Part shown: one piece after another, positions 52,501 to 63,350 of the stretch | Layout of the letters: each line of letters begins with the position of its first letter | Position numbering within the stretch: the first letter of the stretch is position 1 | DNA from: Chrysomallon squamiferum | Taxonomy: Eukaryota; Mollusca; Gastropoda; Neomphalida; Peltospiridae | Assembly (NCBI GenBank): GCA_012295275.1 | Contig: CM022677.1 | Span: forward strand, 12,267,723-12,331,722 | Direction: 5' to 3' | Length of the DNA: 64,000 nucleotides | Made by a program: the position numbers and the translations under genes | The notes under the pieces: model-generated | Seen by the model: the letters and a program-made list of their open reading frames with translations, nothing else | What the model was told of the DNA's origin: nothing | The model's database searches: none

Positions 52501-53280
52501 GTAGTATTCTGGATAACCAAATGAATGTTTTGCAAATATGCAAACAGAATTAAACTAAGAGCAGAAAGATTTTTAAATAATAATAATAATAAAACAAAAC
52601 AAAAATATGGAAAGAAAAATCTGTAAGGCAAAGATTGAAAGAACTGGATAAAACTTTAAATGATAGCTGATTAAAACATATGGATGACTGAATGATAATT
52701 ATTATATTTTAAACTGATGGATTATAATAATGTTTGTTAATTTTAAACATAAAAGCTGAATATATATGATGGCATAAATGTATTTTGCATAGTTCATGTT
52801 TACTGTTTTAATTTTTTCTGTTCACCAACGTGTTTTCGTATAATAAAGTGTATAACTTAGATAAAGAACTTTTGTTGTTTTCATATCTCTGTATCACTTG
52901 AGAAATATATATGAGACATGTAACAGATATTCAGACTGAGTATATTATCATAAAATGCTGGCATGCTGTCTGTTACTGATATACATATATATAGATGTGG
53001 GTGTGTGTGTGTGTGTGTGTGTGTTTGTGTGTGTGTGTCAAGGTTCACAGTTATGTCCACTTGACTTGGAAATCCATTAGCGGTGTTCAAGGAGGTTTCC
53101 TAGTCTTTGTAAAAATAAAATACTGAATTAAATATCAAATAAATAAATACTGCTACTGTTACATTTTTGATACCAAGATACATTATCATTACACAGCAGA
53201 TAGAGAGGGTCAGTTCAGCTGTTACTACAACAATGGCAGAGATAAATAACGATTGGTATAACAACAACAACAACAACCTC

Positions 53281-53284
<4 letters not shown>

Positions 53285-53356
<72 letters not shown>
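53285..53356. repeat. (GA)n microsatellite, about 72 bp
   Basis: Pure GA run in the right-arm-only segment. Confidence 0.97.
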
Positions 53357-53359
<3 letters not shown>

Positions 53360-53669
53360 TCTATATAAAATATCCCTGTTTTTGACAGATACATATATTA
53401 ACAACTAATGTTTTATTCTAATAGGTTTTTTTGGGTTTTTTAAATTACTAAATGCATTGCATAGAGTCTTTCTTAGAATCTGTTTTTAAACTTTCACATC
53501 AAAACAAAATAAAGTAGACTGTATTCTAGCAATTCATTATTAAAGATCCGAATACCTTGACCTCTCTCTACAGGAGAAAAATCTATTTTACGTGATAAAA
53601 AATAGTAATCACTAACTGAGGTATAGGATATGCATACGTTACTTATAAACTGTAATAAATTTCTAGAAA

Positions 53670-54128
53670 TTAAAAATAAATCAATTTTTGACTGTCTTGT
53701 ACGATAGTTTTTTCAACAATTTGAGATCTAGTAAATTGTCTTTTATCTGGATTTCTGTGTTGCCAAATATCAACTAAATTATAATTATAAATACCTGACT
53801 GTAATTCATTACTACTATTCATACTGAAAGTTTTATTATTAATGGCTAAATCTATATTAGGATCTAAAATATCATTAAAATCTCCTGCCATTACTGTATT
53901 TTTAAAATCCACAAATTTACATAATCCTTTAAAAAATAAAATTCTTTCTTCAATATTATTTGGCACATATACACTTATAAAACTATAGTCATCGTCATCT
54001 ATTTTAGTATTTTTAACTTTTAAAATCCTGCCTTCAGTGTCACAACTATTAAAGGTCAACTTATAAGGATTGTGAAATGTAAAATTACCCCCCCCCAAAA
54101 CCCCACTCCTTATCTTATTAAGATTCAT
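53670..54128 (-). mobile_element. LINE fragment, APE-type endonuclease region
   Basis: Open for 152 codons. It contains SFISVYVPNNIEERILFFKG, then NTVMAGDFNDILDP with the GDFN catalytic-loop motif, then LVDIWQHRNPDKRQFTRSQ. This is the middle of the apurinic-like endonuclease of non-LTR retrotransposon ORF2. The N-terminal part of the endonuclease and the whole reverse transcriptase are missing, so the copy is dead. It lies within the CAMSAP pseudogene and only in the right arm. Codon usage is strongly A/T biased. Confidence 0.85.
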
Positions 54129-55551
54129 AAATTTACTTTATGCTAAGAAATAAACTCAACTTCACCTGCTCAGATTTTCTTTCTCTTTGCGATGGCAGCA
54201 GAACAAACTTTATTTAACCAGAAAATAATTGTGTCCTCAGTATCTGATGGAAGTTCACTGGTTGTGTTAAAAGTTGTAATTATTCTGAAAGATTTAAAAT
54301 TGTTTGTTGAAAATGCTGCATGTAAAGACTGAGCTCTTATTACATTATATGATAAATTATACAAAACATGCACCCCAAATATCATTCTCCTTCTCCCTCT
54401 CTCCCTGTCTCTCCATTCCTTCAGCCTCTCTTTCTCTCATACATTCATACCTTTACATGTGTAACTATAAATATTCTGCAACTTTTCAGCTATCTGTTAA
54501 AAATCTGAGTAGAAGGATGAATATTCTTAAATACTTTCTTTATTGGTAGCATTCTGAAATACTGACCATTATATACGGATCTTTTAAAATCTGAAACCAT
54601 CCATTTTAAATAATAAAACTGTATTTAGATAGGTAAAAACATCATTCAGTTTATACTCTAAAACTGAATATTTTTAAAGTATAAAATGAAGAAAATAAAC
54701 ATTAATAGAGTGAAACAAACTCATTTTAATAAAGAAAATTTAAAATGTTTAGTAATTAACAAAATAATAATATTAAAAACTAAAAACTAAAAAAAAAGTC
54801 AATAAATATAAGTATATGTATGAGTATAAATTATAAATATAAATATAAATAAAGAAATAAAACAACAGAATACCTGATGGCCGGGACAGCACATTCTACT
54901 GAAACAATTTCACTAGCTAACATTAGCACATCAATTAGAGTTGTATGTGCATAGTTAAAAAAATAATAATAAAAAATAAATAAACAGATATAACAAATAG
55001 CTAATACTTCTTTATTATTAAGATTTAAATTGTACTGGTATCAGTTACTGGACTGTTCACACAAGATGGGCTGTAGGATATTTTCAATGTACATTGTTAT
55101 TAATAAATAATTTTTCTGAGTAATGCCTAATCATTATAATGATAATAATAAAATAATTAACAAAACAACAGCAAATAAGTGATTATTATTACGATATTTT
55201 TTAATCAATAAATTATAATCAGTTGCTACAAAACTTATTTTTGCTCTCTAAGACACAAACAAATAAAATAAAAAAACTCACATCTCAGAATGGTGCAGTC
55301 TGCATAAGAATGGTTTCAGTAACAGGTCCTTTTCCAAGATGTAAATTCACTTTCTTGACAGACCTGAATAATAATGTACGAAAAATAGCAATACGAATAG
55401 TAAATATAATAATGTTTATACATTTTTTGTAAGAATGATATTTGTTGTTATGAATCTACATTTGTCAGATAAATACATTTTTCTGTGCTTATTATCGTTT
55501 GTGAATGTTATAAAAAATGTATTTAGTAATTTGCATATGAAATTGCCAAGG

Positions 55552-55622
<71 letters not shown>

Positions 55623-56299
55623 ACAATACGAGTATGGTTTATACGGTGAATACCTCTCTTTCTGTTTCTTTCACACATACAGTGAATCTGAGTGATGCAC
55701 ATTACATCATGTTTACCTCTTTCCATGACTGAAAATGTGAGCATATCTCGCATCCGATTTATGCTTGGATTCACACGAACATAAAACATCCGAATCCATT
55801 TGAATTCTCGTGAAATATTGCCAAAATTCAATTAAACTGAATAACCAACTAGTAAAAAGCTACCGAACTAAAAATAAAAATAATCTGGCTGTCAAACATC
55901 AGTTCACACTGGTTTGAAAAGCGTAGCATACATTCGAATCTGTGTATGTTCGAAACATCGTGGTTTATCGAGACTGGTCTGACCTGAACGTAATTGTATT
56001 TAGTATTTAACTAAGAAGTAATTAATTTGTTTATTCTTACAAAAATTATTACAAAATTTGTAGAAATTAATTCTGGTTTGAGACCAACATGTGATTTCCT
56101 GTCTATTATATAATAGTATAATTTGGGGTGTTTGAAGAAGTAATTCTCTGTTAGATTATCTCAAGTATCTATTTACAATTAACTAAGATTTTACAAATTA
56201 GGACAATTATAATGTATTCATTTCTGAGCTAAAAATGAAATTAAGAAAAATAACCATAATAATTATAAATATTATTAATATTAATAAATTAATAATTGC

Positions 56300-57250
56300 G
56301 ATAATAATTTTAAAAAATAATAATAAATAATAAAATAAATAAATAAAATAAAATAAAGTTAAATTTAAAAAGAAAAAAGCAACACAAAAACAAAAGAAAA
56401 AGAAAAACGGGTTAAAAAGCAGTCTTATCTATTCTTTAAAAAACAAGCAACCCCCCCAACCCCGAATCCACCACCACAAAACAAAACACTTCCTTTATTC
56501 ATTTTTTTTTTTTTTTTTTTTTTTTTTGCTACCAGGCCTTTTCTGAGGAGAACGGATTCTATTGTATATATACAGAGGACTCGAATGTCTCCGTCTATTC
56601 GGCCGAGATGATGCAAACGGTCACGATCAGTTTTACGATAATGGGTCAGCGAGACTCGTGGTTTTGTTTATCAAGACTACAGTTAACTCCATGCCTATCT
56701 AGAAAGTTAGTGTTTATAAACCGATGTTGGCAAATTAAGGTACGCTGATAAGTCCAATGTATTGAACTACGAACAAACCTTTTATATGAAATAAATATCT
56801 GAGATTAATACTGGTTCTTGTGTTATATCTTATAGAAAAAAGGCGACTACGCCATAACCTTTTTACCGTCACACTTGCTGAAACGGAAATTTGGTCGCAA
56901 TTTATTCTCAGAAATTCTGACTAAATAATTTATAATTTTAGTATTTTAGGTAACTTTTCAGAAAATGAACTTATAGTGACTAAGAAATTATTAAAAACAA
57001 CAAAAAAGAAACGAAAACAAAACCTGTAGTAACTTTATTTTTTGCAGTTGTCACATTAACTTTTAACAAAATGAAAAAAAAAACCAAAAAAAAAAACACA
57101 TTTTATTTAAATGTGACTAAATTTGATAAAATTATAAACTATTTTATTTTCATTTGTGTAGAATGTGATACAATTGTAAAGTGTTTTAGTTGTGACAAAA
57201 TATAATAAAGTTATAAAAATATTTTATATTCAGTTGTGACAGTGCTGCAG
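56300..57250. other. Right-flank DNA without gene, patchily arm-related
   Basis: 56310-56935 has no left-arm match: it contains C-runs (56450-56465) and a poly-T (56502-56527). It replaces the EGF exons found at 462-1270 in the left arm. 56935-57170 matches 1-110 with an insertion of A-rich sequence around 57030-57110. Confidence 0.6.
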
Positions 57251-57350
57251 TGAACAGTTCGTGTGAACAGGGCTGCAGGGTGCATGACACAGTGGAGCAG
57301 TGTTTGTGTAGAAATGTTTACCTTGAATTCAGACAACAAAACAGGCTCAG
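57251..57350 (+). pseudogene. EGF-like exon, right flank
   Basis: After a TGCTGCAG acceptor it reads VNSSCEQGCRVHDTVEQCLC then RNVYLEFRQQNRL, and it ends at a GTGAGT donor. The C-x3-C-x8-C-x-C spacing fits the second half of an EGF module. It ends in phase 2, while the next EGF exon needs phase 1, so either an exon is missing or the gene is broken. Confidence 0.5.
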
Positions 57351-57884
57351 GTGAGTCAGTTCTATCTGGTTCACAGGATAATTTGTTCACTTCAAGCATT
57401 CTTTGTTTATTCATATTTCAAGTTTAACTTTAAGTGTTATCTCTTTGAATCTGAATGGCCAGCATTTCTACCTTTATCTTTTCTTTTTATTATTATTTAT
57501 TTTATTATTATTAATAATGTAATTCTCATTATATATTCAGGAAATCAGTTTGAACCTTGTATTAGTAGCTGTTCAAATAGTTAAGTTAAAGTTCTCATTT
57601 CTGGAATTAAGAAAAAATTCAAAGCAGTTAATGCTATTCAGAAACTTGTCAGAATTTATGAATAATTTTTATTTTTAATAATAATAGTTTTATATGTGGA
57701 ACTTATATGTGATTAATTTTAGAAATGCTCAAAACCTCTCAGAATCCATGAATTTTAAATTTAGGTTAATCCATTTCTTACAAATAATCTGTGGGTAAAT
57801 GATATTTGAGTAATTTCAGAAACCTGTCAAAAGTTTAATGGTTGTTAATGATTGAGATATAATTTATCTGTTTCTCTCTTTCAG

Positions 57885-58003
57885 ATATAAATGAATGTAA
57901 TTCAAAAATATTTCTACTCAGAACTGTAACTACTAAGATGGAGGCTACACATGTACCTGTATGGATGGTTATAAATGGGAAACTGACAAAATCATTTGTA
58001 GAG
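57885..58003 (+). pseudogene. cbEGF exon with frameshift, right flank
   Basis: Begins DINECNSKIF after a TTTCAG acceptor, then needs a frame change to read TQNCNY, stop, DGGYTCTCMDGYKWETDKII then CRG. The G-Y-x-C-x-C tail and DINEC head are textbook calcium-binding EGF. The length of 119 nt is one short of a multiple of three, consistent with a single-base loss. Confidence 0.65.
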
Positions 58004-58573
58004 GTGTACATAAATATTAATATATCACACACACATCAATACAAGTACATGCAAAAATTCACACATGAAAACATGAACACACAAACCTTCATATATATAC
58101 ATACACTGAATTGAATTAAATCAAAGCAAATACAGTGTAATCAATGAAATGAAACTAAATGAAATGAATAAAATGCAGTGCAGTGCAGAGATGTACAATG
58201 AAATACAGTAAATGAAATGAACTGAAATAAAATACTATGAAATACAATACAGTAAATGAACTGAACGAACTGAACTGAAATAAATGAAATTAAATTAAAT
58301 GAACTAATGATAAAATACAATAAAATTAATGAAATAAAATGAACTAAAATGAAATGCAATACAGTGCTAAATTAATTTGATTTTGTCTGAGGAATAAATG
58401 GCTTTTTAACAGTAAGTAAAAAATCATGAAAATAATTAAGTCACAACCCATCCCATTTGATTCATATCAATCTTCATTTTACATGGTAAATTGTATAATA
58501 TTATTTATACAATTCTGAATATTATTTTAATTTTAATAATAATGTGGGTTTTTTTGTGGGTTTTTTTTTTCAG

Positions 58574-58689
58574 GTTTCTTTATAACACTGATTCTAAGTT
58601 TATCTCCAAGTTCTTCAAGATTTCTCACTGTACTGAACAAACTAACAATAGAAGCAGCAGAAGATAAAATATCTCCACAACAAATATGA
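58574..58689 (+). CDS. Probable last coding exon of EGF-type gene
   Basis: A long pyrimidine tract and CAG acceptor precede a phase-1 frame (as left by the EGF exon at 58003) that is open for 37 codons to a TGA at 58687-58689. It starts GFFITLILSLSPSSSRFLTV then LNKLTIEAAEDKISPQQI. No domain is recognised. An AATAAA lies 455 bp downstream. Because the upstream EGF exon is frameshifted, the gene may be dead. It is mirrored in orientation to the left-edge EGF exons, whose last exons would lie beyond base 1. Confidence 0.4.
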
Positions 58690-58886
58690 AGAACTGAATG
58701 CTTGAAGAATTTGAGAACTTCTAGAAAGTTCCACACCAAAAGTAATATTTTAAAAACAGTTACTAGTTATGTGGACTGCACTTACTGAAGAATTGAATGC
58801 TTGAAGAATACTGAGAACTTCTAGAAAGTTCCACACCAAAATAATATTTTAAAAACAGTTACTAGTTACGTGGACTGCACTTACTG
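58688..58886 (+). repeat. Tandem duplication of about 99 bp
   Basis: GAAGAACTGAATGCTTGAAG at 58688 recurs as GAAGAATTGAATGCTTGAAG at 58787. Both are followed by GAACTTCTAGAAAGTTCCAC and GTGGACTGCACTTACTGAAG. Only a few differences. It starts exactly at the stop codon of the terminal exon, so it lies in its 3' untranslated region. Confidence 0.88.
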
Positions 58887-59141
58887 AAGAATTTATAAAT
58901 CTGTGAAACTGTGATTTCAGATCCAAATGAAAGATACAGTCAGACATAGACCAGTAGACAGAATGTTTGGACCAGACAGTCAAATGTGTGAAAAAGATAT
59001 TCTTTTTAAAATGTCTGATGTAGAAATCCTTGATTTACTGCTTTAAAAAACTACAAATTGTATAGCTCAAGGGAGATAACCTTATTATTATTAAAACAAT
59101 TTTTTATTAATGTACTGGTAAAGATTTATGAAAAATATGTT

Positions 59142-59147
59142 AATAAA
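59142..59147 (+). terminator. Polyadenylation signal, EGF-type gene
   Basis: AATAAA about 455 bp past the TGA at 58689, in AT-rich sequence; a plausible 3' end but not unique. Confidence 0.4.
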
Positions 59148-59159
59148 GCATAAAATGGA

Positions 59160-60320
59160 AGAAGATCTGTTGTTTGGAAGATATTTTCTTAATGATTAAT
59201 TTGCAGATTACATTATATGTCAAGTTGTTCAGTAATTTAAAAAAATGTCTAACCATAGTTTTGATGTTCTTTTATTTTTTTTATTTTATTAATACTTTTA
59301 TTGGATAAATCAGAAATCTTTTCACCTTTATCTTTTATAGCACTCTCAGCACTTTAACACCTTTTTAAACATTTTAAATAATTCTTAATTTGAAAGTTGG
59401 GAAACATCTTGTACCATGTTTTTTCTAAATTTTTAATTAAGAATTTTGTTGACGGTTTTCTAAAATTATCTTTTCATATGCAAAAGGAGTTTTGATGCTG
59501 ATCTTTTGTTTTTATTGTTCAAATTAATGTTTCAAATTATTTTGTTCTCTGTTATTGATTACATATTTTTAGCTAGCATTTTCATCAGTCTTGAGAAACA
59601 ATTTTCAAAGAGTGAGGAATATTTTTATTTATATGGTTTTGAAATAACAGAAATAATAGATGTAATTCATCTATTACCTTGCTTCTATTATTTCATCTAT
59701 GACTTGTGTAACATTATCTGTATCACTACTTCCACAATTACATCCATTTTTTGTATGACTGACATAGTCATGAATTTCAGCTGTCCAAATACTCTTCTTT
59801 TTTTTCGAACCATGTTTTTTTATTATTCAAATGAATACCCAGATTAAATTTACATTTAATTATTAATATAAAGACATATTTGCTTACTTTGCACTGCACG
59901 AGCTATAAATAAAGTGAGATAAATTATTCATTTTCGTATGAAGGACAATGAATATAAGCTGAACAAGACTGGGTAATTCTGTTACTACTGGTGATTTGGT
60001 TCCACTTCTGACCACTGCCTCCACCAATCTGTTTATAATCAGTACACGATGCCCATGTGCAAAATGACATGATTGAGGACGACAACCTCCGCATGAGATT
60101 GATCATTCGATGTAAATATATCCTGACAATGCTCCCCTGTTTGCTATTGATGTGTCTGGCTTCAGTAGCTGGTGACAGTGAACAACAACCTGTTCGTTTA
60201 GCTGTGACGTTATTGCATACTCTCGATACCGTTGTCATTGTTACAAATTCTGATGCTGCGTGTTGTTTCGCTTTTTATAAACTATTGTACTGTGCGCACC
60301 CTATATGAAAAATATTATTA
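59160..60320. other. No firm gene; one weak exon-like stretch
   Basis: Minus strand about 59678-59800 reads AEIHDYVSHTKNGCNCGSSD then TDNVTQVIDEIIEAR before a GTAATAG donor; coding-like but without a good acceptor. A plus-strand frame at 60057-60308 has a hydrophobic stretch but no other support. Confidence 0.35.
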
Positions 60321-60329
60321 TTATTACTA

Positions 60330-60881
60330 TTGCTGTCGCCAAAGTTGGCGTCGTGTCTGCGTTGTCCTGCACGGAATTCTTGTCTTTGTCATTATTCTTT
60401 TGAGGTTTTATTAACTGCTGTCCTTAATTTCGTACCTGAGTTGTTCTTAACGTTATTAGTTTAATTATTGTGCTGTCATTTCATTGTTCTGTTAATGTCG
60501 ATGTCACTGTCGTCGTGGCTGCATTGTTATTAACGTTTTTTATCCTGTTGCGCATGTTAATAACGTTGTTAAACTTTCATATTTTATTATAGTCGCCGTA
60601 GCTGGCGTCGTGTAGGAGTTGTTCTTCGCGCTTTTGGAGTAGTTTTAATTATTCTGTTCCGCTTTTTATTAAGTGTTATCCTCACTTTGTTAGTGTGCGC
60701 ATCCCACATTAAAATATATTATTATTGTTTCTATTAATGTCGCCGAGGTTGCTGTCGTGTCTGCATTGTCCATAACATTTTTGAATTACTTCTCTTTCTT
60801 ATTTTGCGCTTTTTATTAACTATTGTTCTTCCTTTGGTAGTGTGTGCACCAATATTAAAATATATTATTATTATTATTATG

Positions 60882-60935
<54 letters not shown>

Positions 60936-60975
60936 GTCGCCATCATTGAAGTCGTGCCTGCGTTGTACTCCTAGT
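60330..60975 (+). repeat. Degenerate satellite array, forward orientation
   Basis: Five copies of a GTCGCCnnnGTTGGCGTCGTG-type core at about 60336, 60497, 60593, 60740 and 60935, spaced 95-195 bp. Some are preceded by ATTAAAATATATTATTATTR. Core copies are GC-richer than the surroundings. The same family occurs inverted at 62585-63350. Confidence 0.75.
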
Positions 60976-61413
60976 TATGTTGCCTTTTTCAGTAACTTTT
61001 GTAGTGTTAAATACTACAAAATAAAAATAAATAAATAAATAAATAAGAAAGAAAAACGCCTTCAGCTAACATCACGGCTGTTTATACGACAAAACTGAGA
61101 GAGATTGAGCGAAATGTTTTAATGTTTGTTATGAATTCATCAAACCTGATCAAAAAGAATTCTCACTCTTAGAAAAATGAAATATTTTATTATAAACGAT
61201 ATTAAAGTTATGAATGATTTTGTGAAATTAACGTAAAACAGAAGCGTAGTACCTTCGCTCCACATCTAAATACGAATATGTTCTTTAGACGAAATATTAA
61301 CATTAAAATTATATTCACGTTATTAAAATTTAATTCTTAATATGCCGTGCACATTTTCAATGAAAAATAGGATTCCTTCGGTAATGTTATTAGCTATACA
61401 ACACATTACATTG

Positions 61414-61467
<54 letters not shown>

Positions 61468-62584
61468 ATGTCCTTCTCGTTGTATACTGAAAAATGATGG
61501 TCTTTCATATTAAGTAATTTTATTATTAACAGAAACAGGATTATACCGAAAAGCGTGATATGCTAGATGAAGATTGTAGTTTCTGTTGTATTGATGTTAC
61601 TGACAATATGTGATATTTTATTTGTATGACCATAATAACATGAGATTCCGCGACATATTTACATCTCTCTACATGAAATTAGATGATTAACCTAAAATTA
61701 ACCTTCCGTTTTTACAGAAAAAATAAAATAAAATAATAATAATAAAGAAGCGAGAAGGCGCGATATTAAGGTGTTATTATTGTTGTCATTGTTCTATTAT
61801 TGACAAATACAATGCTTGTTATGTAGATTATTACTGGTGGAGCGGTTATACTAATAATCTAATGTAATAAGAGAACTTCAGGTATAATATGAAATCTAAA
61901 GTATATTACACTATACAACTTGCGCTGATGTACACCTTGAATGTAATGAAAAAACAAAATTTCAATTATCATAATAAAACAACATGTTAACCTTGTTTGT
62001 TCTCAGCTAATCACTATAAACTGTCGTGATTCCAGGGAATTAACTCAGAGATGTTTAAATGTAACCTGTATGATATTAACAAAATCTGAACATTTCTCAA
62101 CATACTTAACAGTAAAAATCACCGCTCAACCAGCATTTGATTCTCCTTTTTCTTTTTACACGTAATTAAGCCGCTTATTTTCATTATGCCATGTAAAATT
62201 ATAATTTATGATTGTCATTAATATCTAATAGATTATCTGTGATTATCAATATTTTATGTAGTGTTCGACGTACAGTAAAATTACACCTTTTTAGTTCGCG
62301 ATTTAGAATTAGTAAAATTATCACATTACTAAAACGGACGCTGTATTTTCTAAAACAATGTGTTAATATTACCGCTACACCTCTGTTGAGAAACTAATGA
62401 CGTCTAATACAGATAGTGATGACTGCGTTAAAACTGCAAGTGGTATTTTCATGTCGCTGAGTCAAGTATCTGTGTGTGTCTTTGTGTCTGCTGAACATAA
62501 ATCTTACCTTGCAGCAACTTCTTTTCAATGATCCATTTCCCCATCCACGCAGTAATCAGGTGTGCATCAAGACGTTAAGAACAA
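60976..62584. other. Nothing recognised between inverted satellite arrays
   Basis: AT-rich DNA with a (CA)n run at 61416-61460. Short open frames have no domain or splice support. Confidence 0.5.
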
Positions 62585-63350
62585 TACTGGAACGACGGTA
62601 ATGACGACCTCATTAACAGAAATAGTAATGATATTTTTTAATGTCGGATGTGGACACTAATTGCAATGCTTAATAAAAGAACAAATAATAAGGTTAAGGA
62701 CACCCAGAACGTTGAAAGCAACGTCGTTACGACGGTAATGACGACGACATTAATAAACGTAATAATAATATATTTTAATATAGGATGGGCCGGGTCAGAA
62801 AATATAAGTATCTGCGAATAAAAAAGCTAAGAGGAATAACGAGGAATACACCAATAACTCTAGGAACGGCGTTCGTACCATGTCAACGACGGCGACATTA
62901 ATAGAAATCACAATAATATATTTCAATAGGTGATTCGCCCGCTCAGAAAGTATGAGGAATGATTCATAAAAAAAAGCTAAAGAATAATGAGACCTCTACG
63001 AAAGCTAGAAACAACGCCGTTATGACGGCGACGATGGTGATATTGATAGAAATGATAATAATGCATTTTAGTATAAGATTTGAACACTAAAAAAAGTATC
63101 AATAATAGTTAATAATAATGAAAAAAATGCCGTTACGACGGTAGCGACGGCGACATTAATAGAAATACAGGAGGCGCACGGTCACAAAATAAGAGAACAG
63201 CGAATAAAAAACGAAAAAGAATAACGAGATGTTAAGAACAATACTGGAACGACGGCAGTGACGGCCTCGTTAATAGAAAGAGTATTGATATTTTTTAACG
63301 TAGGATGTGGACACGAATTGCCATACTTAATGAAAGGGAAAATAATATTT
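62585..63350 (-). repeat. Degenerate satellite array, reverse orientation
   Basis: Six cores of ACGACGGYRRYGACGRCNWC type at about 62592, 62731, 62886, 63024, 63137 and 63251, each followed by ATTAATAGAAAT-type sequence and a TTTTAATRTAGGATG stretch. The first and last units are the most alike (TTAAGAACAATACTGGAACG in both), hinting at a higher-order period of about 660 bp. Confidence 0.8.

Larger units (their letters stand above)
51365..54790. other. Right-arm-only segment
   Basis: No counterpart at the equivalent left-arm point (about 3240). It contains one CAMSAP CH exon, a LINE fragment, a GA tract and a (TG)n patch (52996-53040). An open stretch on the minus strand at 53035-53100 (ETSLNTANGFPSQVDITVNL) after a CTAG acceptor might be another CAMSAP-derived exon, but I cannot assign it. 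Confidence 0.7.
49255..55363 (-). pseudogene. CAMSAP/Patronin pseudogene, right-arm copy
   Basis: Exon-like segments on the minus strand in order: 55282-55363 (CH region), 54874-54940 (DVLMLASEIVSVECAV; its acceptor AG has become AA), 54166-54284 (SELPSDTEDTIIFWLNK then VCSAAIAKRKKI and a stop; the family's ED-x4-WINK signature), 51235-51297 (pre-CKK), 50736-50838 (GPKLYMKPS, stop, KSNHHI; then a frameshift), 50056-50200 (KHFVILF, stop, DEECQYRDL), and 49255-49387 (CKK C-terminus ending TAG). It shares the stop in the ILF-stop-D motif and the frameshift with the left arm, but has an extra stop at 50.8 kb and a dead acceptor. It keeps the 54.2-kb CH exon that the left arm lost. A LINE fragment lies between the CH and CKK halves. 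Confidence 0.88.
39410..57170. repeat. Right arm of large inverted duplication
   Basis: Inverted partner of 1-14780. The inner end is recognisable at about 39410-39480, where a CTTTGTCTTA-like block beside a TTCTATTCGTC block parallels 14735-14785. Relative to the left arm it carries about 3.4 kb extra at 51365-54790, which includes a CAMSAP exon absent from the left arm and a LINE fragment, so part of the difference is a deletion in the left arm. It also has about 145 bp extra at 56090-56235 and unrelated DNA at 56310-56935. Confidence 0.93.

Noticed and set aside
54166-54284. Reading 54166-54385 as a separate small gene starting at a Met
   Set aside because: The TTTCAG acceptor and the CH signature place it as an internal CAMSAP exon; the sequence before it is intron.
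59506-59847. 113-codon plus-strand hydrophobic frame
   Set aside because: Composition is what T-rich DNA gives by chance; the opposite strand looks slightly more coding-like but lacks an acceptor.
60057-60308. Candidate small membrane or secreted protein
   Set aside because: Has a hydrophobic stretch but no homologous feature, no splice context, and an equally long antisense frame.
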